Source: Streptococcus sinensis (GTDB taxonomy: Bacteria; Bacillota; Bacilli; Lactobacillales; Streptococcaceae). From it: a stretch of DNA of 64,000 bases. The translations under genes and the position numbers were made by a program. The notes beneath the pieces were generated by a model, which was given only the letters and a program-made list of their open reading frames with translations, was not told the origin of the DNA and made no database searches. Shown in pieces: positions 59,952-64,000 of the stretch. The DNA lies in assembly GCF_000767835.1 (NCBI RefSeq), contig NZ_JPEN01000068.1, positions 1 to 64,000 of the forward strand, read 5' to 3'. Position 1 is the stretch's first letter. Every line of letters starts with the position of its first letter.

Positions 59952-61046
59952 CTACTTTTTAATTTTGATGTATTCAGATGCTTTGGGTTCTGTCGTGATG
60001 ACATAGCCATATTTAGAAGACTTAGAAGTCTCAACTGAAAAACTCAATCGAATACTGGAAGCCTTCTCTCCTTCTTTTACAGATAGGACATAGGTCACCG
60101 AATATTCTTTTGTTTTTGAATCATAGGTTAGTTTCTCAAGAATCACTGACTGCAACGTTCCTTCTTTTGGAACAGTGTATTTGGCATCTCCATCTGACAG
60201 AAAGTCTGTTAAGTTTTCCTTTTTACCAGAATAATAATTAGGTAAGAAATAACGACTGAAGACATCTATTTGATGTTCCTTATCTGCTAAGTTCTGGGTA
60301 TTTTTCAGTTCTTGATAGAGATAGATCACTTGTTCCTTCTGTTTGGACAGTTGCGCTTGCGAAATAACAGATAAAATCATCCCCCCGACAGCTAATGTTA
60401 CAAGAAATCCCATGAGTATATAGACCTTTTTCAGGGATGGTTCTTTTGGAAATTTGTGTTCTACAGGTGATGGTATAGCTACAGAATTGCTTGAAACCAG
60501 CTTCTGTTGTGGCAAGACATTTGAGACTTGCTCCCCTTCTTCTGGGAAAAGAGGTAGTGCCGATTCTTGAATTCCCAAACTCTTTTTGTAAGCGGGATAA
60601 ATTTGATTCACAAAATACTCTCGTTTTTCGTGATAGGTATAGGATTGAAAATCTGTCCCTGTCATAATGGCTTGAATCAATGGTAACAGTAAATTCTGAT
60701 ACCTTTGATCAATGATGAATGGGCTGGCAAAAACTTCTCCTTCTGACACCGCTTCTTTTCCTTCCAGGTGACAAATCGCAACTCTTTTCAGCTGCATTTG
60801 ACCATAAGCCTCTTGTAAAACTTGGAAGAGCAGTTCTGCTTGAAGAAAGGTCATATAAGGAAGCGACTCTTCAATTGACTGCTCAAAAGTATCCAAATAC
60901 TGTTGGTCTAGCCCTTCAATAATACCAAGAAGCTCACTATCATCATCTGGAGATTTCCCATCTTCCCATGTGACCTCGAGAAATAAATCATCTGTTATTA
61001 CGCATTTGGAGCTTTTCTTAAATGGGATAAATGCCATCGTAACCAC
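59952..61046 (-). CDS. Membrane protein with VirB8-like outer domain
   Basis: 364 residues. A soluble N-terminal part (1-170), then one membrane helix (about 209-231, KVYILMGFLVTLAVGGMILS) and an outside domain (240-360) with a beta-rich C-terminus. This could be the TraM/TraH-type VirB8-like scaffold of a pIP501-like system, but the long cytoplasmic part is unusual. The start may be 3 codons later (MAFIPFKK). It lies 1 bp after the VirB2-like gene. Confidence 0.6.
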   Translation of the reverse strand: MVTMAFIPFKKSSKCVITDDLFLEVTWEDGKSPDDDSELLGIIEGLDQQYLDTFEQSIEESLPYMTFLQAELLFQVLQEAYGQMQLKRVAICHLEGKEAVSEGEVFASPFIIDQRYQNLLLPLIQAIMTGTDFQSYTYHEKREYFVNQIYPAYKKSLGIQESALPLFPEEGEQVSNVLPQQKLVSSNSVAIPSPVEHKFPKEPSLKKVYILMGFLVTLAVGGMILSVISQAQLSKQKEQVIYLYQELKNTQNLADKEHQIDVFSRYFLPNYYSGKKENLTDFLSDGDAKYTVPKEGTLQSVILEKLTYDSKTKEYSVTYVLSVKEGEKASSIRLSFSVETSKSSKYGYVITTEPKASEYIKIKK

Positions 61047-61047
61047 C

Positions 61048-61395
61048 TTAACCTCTCACAAAGTTAAAGCCCCACTCAACAATGCTTGGACCAGCAGAAA
61101 CCGCAATAATGGATACCGCAATAGCTACCCAGTGTTTTTTAATCGCAGCTTTTACTTCGCGACCACCAAAACCATAGATGAGACCTGTAATAACAACGGC
61201 GGCTCCTAAGGTAACAATCCCAATTCCTTGAACTTTGGTAATTCCTTGTTGAGCCAAATTTTGTGTCTTGGCAAAGGGATCATCCGCATAGACAGTGTTC
61301 GTCAGGAGTCCTGACAGAAAGAGTGAGAGACTAAGCAAATAGCACTTGCCTTTAGATCTCACTTCATTTAACGTTTTTGTCAATTTGTTTTTCAT
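61048..61395 (-). CDS. VirB2/TrbC-like pilin-type protein
   Basis: 115 residues from the ATG at 61395 (GAGGAGG 6 bases upstream; the frame start at 61410 is not preferred). A signal peptide (about 1-37, ending NTVYADD), a short hydrophilic section, and two membrane helices (about 53-72 and 87-104) are the plan of VirB2 pilins. It is the first gene of the transcript controlled by copy D of the four-copy element. Confidence 0.72.
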   Translation of the reverse strand: MKNKLTKTLNEVRSKGKCYLLSLSLFLSGLLTNTVYADDPFAKTQNLAQQGITKVQGIGIVTLGAAVVITGLIYGFGGREVKAAIKKHWVAIAVSIIAVSAGPSIVEWGFNFVRG

Positions 61396-61424
61396 AGAAA
61401 TCCTCCTCATATTTTATTGACATT

Positions 61425-61471
61425 ATTAGTGTAAGGGATAATCAAATTCTCTGCATTAAGCGGACAAGTCA
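61425..61471 (-). promoter_or_regulatory. Four-copy transfer element, copy D
   Basis: Minus strand reads TGACTTGTCCGCTTAATGCA, then ATTATCCCTTACACTAATAA, located 30 bp upstream of the VirB2-like start. Confidence 0.7.
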
Positions 61472-61485
61472 TAGGAAAAATTTTT

Positions 61486-63327
61486 TCAGCTGAATAATGT
61501 ATCTCTTTCTCCCTCAATATCCAGCTGAATTTGTCTCAAATCTTTTCGATGTTGACTATCTGGTGCCTCTCCCTCAACCCATAAATGAACGTTATAAGTT
61601 TGCTTGCTTTTATCTAACGTCAAGCTTCTAGCTGAGATAGGCGCTAATACTTTTCGCTTCATCAAACGTTCTAAAGGACGTGCACCATTCTTAACGTCAG
61701 TACCAACATCAGACAGATACTGGATCAAACTAGGCTCGTATGAAAGTGTTAAATTTTGTCGATTCATTCTATCTGCAATCTCAGACAGGTTTTTTTCTGC
61801 GATTTCTTCAATCACATTACGTTCTAAAAGATTAAAGATGATTTTATTTTCGATCCGATTGAGAAACTCTGGCCTGAACTCATTTTGAAGCTCACTTCCC
61901 ATCGACTTCTCAAATTGTTGCCAATCACGATCAGTGAGATTGCGAAAATTACCTTTGAGTTCCCATTTATTAATGATTTTTTCAGCCCCAATGTTAGTGG
62001 TCATCATCACAATTGTATTTTTAAAACTAATCAAACGCCCAGAACTATCCGTTAAGCGACCATCATCCAGAACCTGCAAGAAGAGATCCATCACCTCATT
62101 GTGTGCCTTTTCAATTTCATCTAGCAACAAGACACAGTAAGGTTTCTGTTTCACACCTTCCGTCAATTGCCCTTTTGTTCTTGTCGCACGATTACCGATT
62201 AACTTGACCACATCTTCTTTCTGTTTGAACTCTGACATATCAAAACGAATCATGGCATTTTCGTCGTCAAAAAGTGCTTCTGCGACAGCCTTGGATAACT
62301 CAGTCTTTCCAACCCCAGTTGGGCCAAGAAAGAGAAAAGAAGAGATAGGCTTGTTTTCATCTTGCAAGCCAGCTTGAGCAATGGTGACCGCATCGACGAT
62401 GGCCTCAATCGCATCTTCTTGACCTTTAACACGTGCCATTAGTTTTTCCTTGAAGCCTTCTAACCGTTCCTGATCGCCTTTTAGAATTGTTGTGACAGGA
62501 ATTCCTGTTTTATTTTTTAAGACTTGAGCAATGTCTTCTTCTGTCACCTTGCTTTTTCCTCCAGCTGAAGCAATAGTTGCGGCTTCATCTATTAAGTCAA
62601 AGGCCTTATCTGGTAAGAAACGATCTGTCATATAGCGAACGGATAAACGAACCGCTTGTTGAACCGCTTCTGAAGAAATTTCGACTCCGTGAAAGGATTC
62701 ATAAATTCTCTTAGCTTGTCCAATAATTGTGATGGCTTGTGGAATAGTTGGTTCCTCTACCATAACAGGCTGCATCCGACGCTCTAGAGCTCGATCAGTC
62801 TCGATGTAATCATGAAATTCATCTAGGGTAGTTGCCCCAATCAGCTGAATATCCCCACGAGCCAAAACGGGCTTTATCACATTTCCTGCATCAAGTGCTT
62901 GGCCGTCTTGACTACCTGCCCCAACGATGGTATGAAATTCATCCACAAAGAGAAGGTTATGACCACGTGTCGCCACCATCTCCTCAATAATTTTTTTGAA
63001 TTTGGCAATAAAACCGCCATTTTCTTCACTCATCAAGCTAGAAAGCTCCAGGGAACGAACGGTCAAGCCTTTTAATGCATCTGGAACCTTGTTACGTAAA
63101 ATCGCAAGTGTCAGCCCTTCGACAATAGCTGTTTTCCCAACTCCTGCTTCTCCTACTAGGATAGGATTGTTCTTAGTTCGTCTGAGAAGAGAGATGATGA
63201 CAGCTTGAACTTCCTTGTCTCGTCCATAGACTTGATAATCAGCTGCTTGCTTAGCAACCTTGGCTGATAAATTATCCGTATACTGATCCAAATAAGGGGT
63301 TTTTAGCTCATCTTCCACATCAATCAT
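61486..63327 (-). CDS. Clp-type (ClpB/ClpC-like) double AAA+ ATPase
   Basis: 613 residues from MIDVEDELKTPY. Two AAA+ modules: GEAGVGKTA (about 59-67) and GPTGVGKTELS (about 336), each with an Asp-Glu Walker B (LLFVDEFHT, VLLLDEIEKA). It lacks the N-terminal Clp repeat domain and any ClpP-binding loop I can see, and has only a short middle region. It overlaps the topoisomerase stop by 8 bp. A Clp ATPase in a transfer region may unfold or remodel relaxosome proteins; that is inference. Confidence 0.85.
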   Translation of the reverse strand: MIDVEDELKTPYLDQYTDNLSAKVAKQAADYQVYGRDKEVQAVIISLLRRTKNNPILVGEAGVGKTAIVEGLTLAILRNKVPDALKGLTVRSLELSSLMSEENGGFIAKFKKIIEEMVATRGHNLLFVDEFHTIVGAGSQDGQALDAGNVIKPVLARGDIQLIGATTLDEFHDYIETDRALERRMQPVMVEEPTIPQAITIIGQAKRIYESFHGVEISSEAVQQAVRLSVRYMTDRFLPDKAFDLIDEAATIASAGGKSKVTEEDIAQVLKNKTGIPVTTILKGDQERLEGFKEKLMARVKGQEDAIEAIVDAVTIAQAGLQDENKPISSFLFLGPTGVGKTELSKAVAEALFDDENAMIRFDMSEFKQKEDVVKLIGNRATRTKGQLTEGVKQKPYCVLLLDEIEKAHNEVMDLFLQVLDDGRLTDSSGRLISFKNTIVMMTTNIGAEKIINKWELKGNFRNLTDRDWQQFEKSMGSELQNEFRPEFLNRIENKIIFNLLERNVIEEIAEKNLSEIADRMNRQNLTLSYEPSLIQYLSDVGTDVKNGARPLERLMKRKVLAPISARSLTLDKSKQTYNVHLWVEGEAPDSQHRKDLRQIQLDIEGERDTLFS

Positions 63328-64000
63328 TCCTTTCCTTAGCAGCCACAATTTGATCGGTCAATTTCTCTTTTATGGCATCCACAAACTCACGTGGATTAAT
63401 TTCTCCTTCTCCAATTTGAGATAGAAAGAACTCCCAGCCGCCTGTTGTTTCAGGGCTAGCAAATTCATTATCATAGAGATAGTGAATCAATAGATAGGCC
63501 TTATTCGTTGGGAACAGCTGACCTGTTTTCTTATCCTTTGTAATATAGCCTCTATCCTGAATAGTTTTCAGCATCGTTGCTCGTGTTGCCTGCGTACCTA
63601 AACCGTACTTTGGTAGAATTTGTCCAATGAATTGACTTTCCGTTAATCGCTTCGGTGGCTTTGTTACGCCTTCAAGAATAGTAGCCTTTGTTTCGATTTG
63701 ATCTCCAACACGATAATCAGGTAGCTCAACATCCTCTTTTAGTTTCTGTTGACTGAAGGTGACCCACCCAAAATCAATCATCTGCCGACCTCTTGCCTTA
63801 AAGACTAGCCCCTGATTCTCTATTTCAACTGTTGTTGTTTGGTAGCGACAATCTGCCGCAAACATCAAAAGTGTTCTGCGAACAACCGCCTCATAGATGA
63901 ATCGTTCATCTGGTTTTAAGGTGACTAAGTTCGGAATATTTTCCGTTGGAATCAGGGCATAGTGGCTCGTTTTAGCCACTTTTTTTGGGTTAACGTAATT
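63320..64000 (-). CDS. topB: Topoisomerase III, C-terminal part (runs off window)
   Basis: The last ~226 residues of a type IA topoisomerase, open to the window edge (start lies to the right of 64000). KTSHYALIPTE corresponds to the conserved DHHAIIPT-type strand and YGLGTQATRATMLKTIQDRG to the RPTEATLLP/GIGTxATR block. Conjugative plasmids often carry such an enzyme (TraE/TopB type) to resolve replication or transfer intermediates. The catalytic Tyr region is not within the window. Confidence 0.85.
   Translation of the reverse strand, partial: NYVNPKKVAKTSHYALIPTENIPNLVTLKPDERFIYEAVVRRTLLMFAADCRYQTTTVEIENQGLVFKARGRQMIDFGWVTFSQQKLKEDVELPDYRVGDQIETKATILEGVTKPPKRLTESQFIGQILPKYGLGTQATRATMLKTIQDRGYITKDKKTGQLFPTNKAYLLIHYLYDNEFASPETTGGWEFFLSQIGEGEINPREFVDAIKEKLTDQIVAAKERND

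Larger units (their letters stand above)
35999..64000. mobile_element. Left 28 kb of a second TnGBS-type conjugative element (element 2)
   Basis: Starts with a GTATGTG end 16 bp upstream of the trpX -35 box and continues past the window. It encodes an ISLre2-type transposase beside the left end, a ParA pair, a short RepA-like protein, a pIP501/pSK41-type transfer channel, SSB, Clp-type ATPase, topoisomerase III and three LPxTG surface proteins. Channel proteins differ from those of element 1, while transposase and adhesins are related. The relaxase and the right end must lie to the right of 64000. Confidence 0.85.

Overview
The window is Firmicute DNA, almost certainly Streptococcus. Supporting signs are rpsU, a T-box-controlled TrpX-type ABC binding protein, antigen I/II adhesins with YGSIRK signal peptides and LPxTG anchors, and AT-rich DNA with strong AGGAGG-type ribosome binding sites. 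Every gene I accept is on the minus strand.

Layout. (1) 1-351: rpsU with its own promoter and terminator. (2) 352-34448: a complete 34,097-bp integrative and conjugative element (called element 1 here). It is bounded by 21-bp imperfect terminal inverted repeats and an exact 9-bp target duplication (TCTTCTGTA). It has no tyrosine or serine integrase; its mobility enzyme is a DDE transposase of the ISLre2/UPF0236 type, which places it in the TnGBS family of conjugative elements. (3) 34449-35998: a short chromosomal island holding the second target-duplication copy, a lone extra 21-bp element end (scar of an earlier insertion), and trpX with its T-box leader. (4) 35999-64000: the left 28 kb of a second, different TnGBS-like element (element 2) with its own ISLre2-type transposase; it runs off the right edge. 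Both elements sit exactly 16 bp upstream of the -35 box of a TTGACA-N17 promoter, the expected TnGBS target.

Element 1 carries a RepA_N initiator with four 23-bp iterons inside its gene, ParA with a small ribbon-helix-helix-like partner, a Fic protein and a Dam-type methylase. Its transfer operon is laid out like the enterococcal pCF10 prg/pcf region: PgrA/Sec10 protein, antigen I/II adhesin, VirB2/6/3/4/1/8-like channel parts, PcfB-like and VirD4-like coupling proteins, a huge Toprim/zincin protein, MobC and a MOB-P relaxase. A cluster of palindromes next to mobC is the best oriT candidate.

Element 2 has a truncated RepA-like protein, its own ParA and partner, and a transfer system closer to pIP501/pSK41 (TrsC/D/E/G-like, a VirB6-like protein, an oversized VirD4), plus SSB, a Clp-type ATPase, topoisomerase III and a PrgC/B/A-like surface gene cluster. 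Its relaxase is not in the window.

Structures beyond the genes stand out. Both elements carry, just inside the left end, a matching promoter, 9-bp-stem/7-nt-loop hairpin and terminator, that is, a small RNA gene. Element 2 has four copies of a ~45-bp sequence upstream of four transfer genes (a likely regulon operator) and scattered TTATATAAC sites. Element 1 has AT-rich perfect palindromes around its partition and fic genes. A perfect consensus promoter in element 2 lies inside a 30-bp palindrome next to a small HTH gene and controls the PgrA-like surface gene. These are the best candidates for undescribed biology here.
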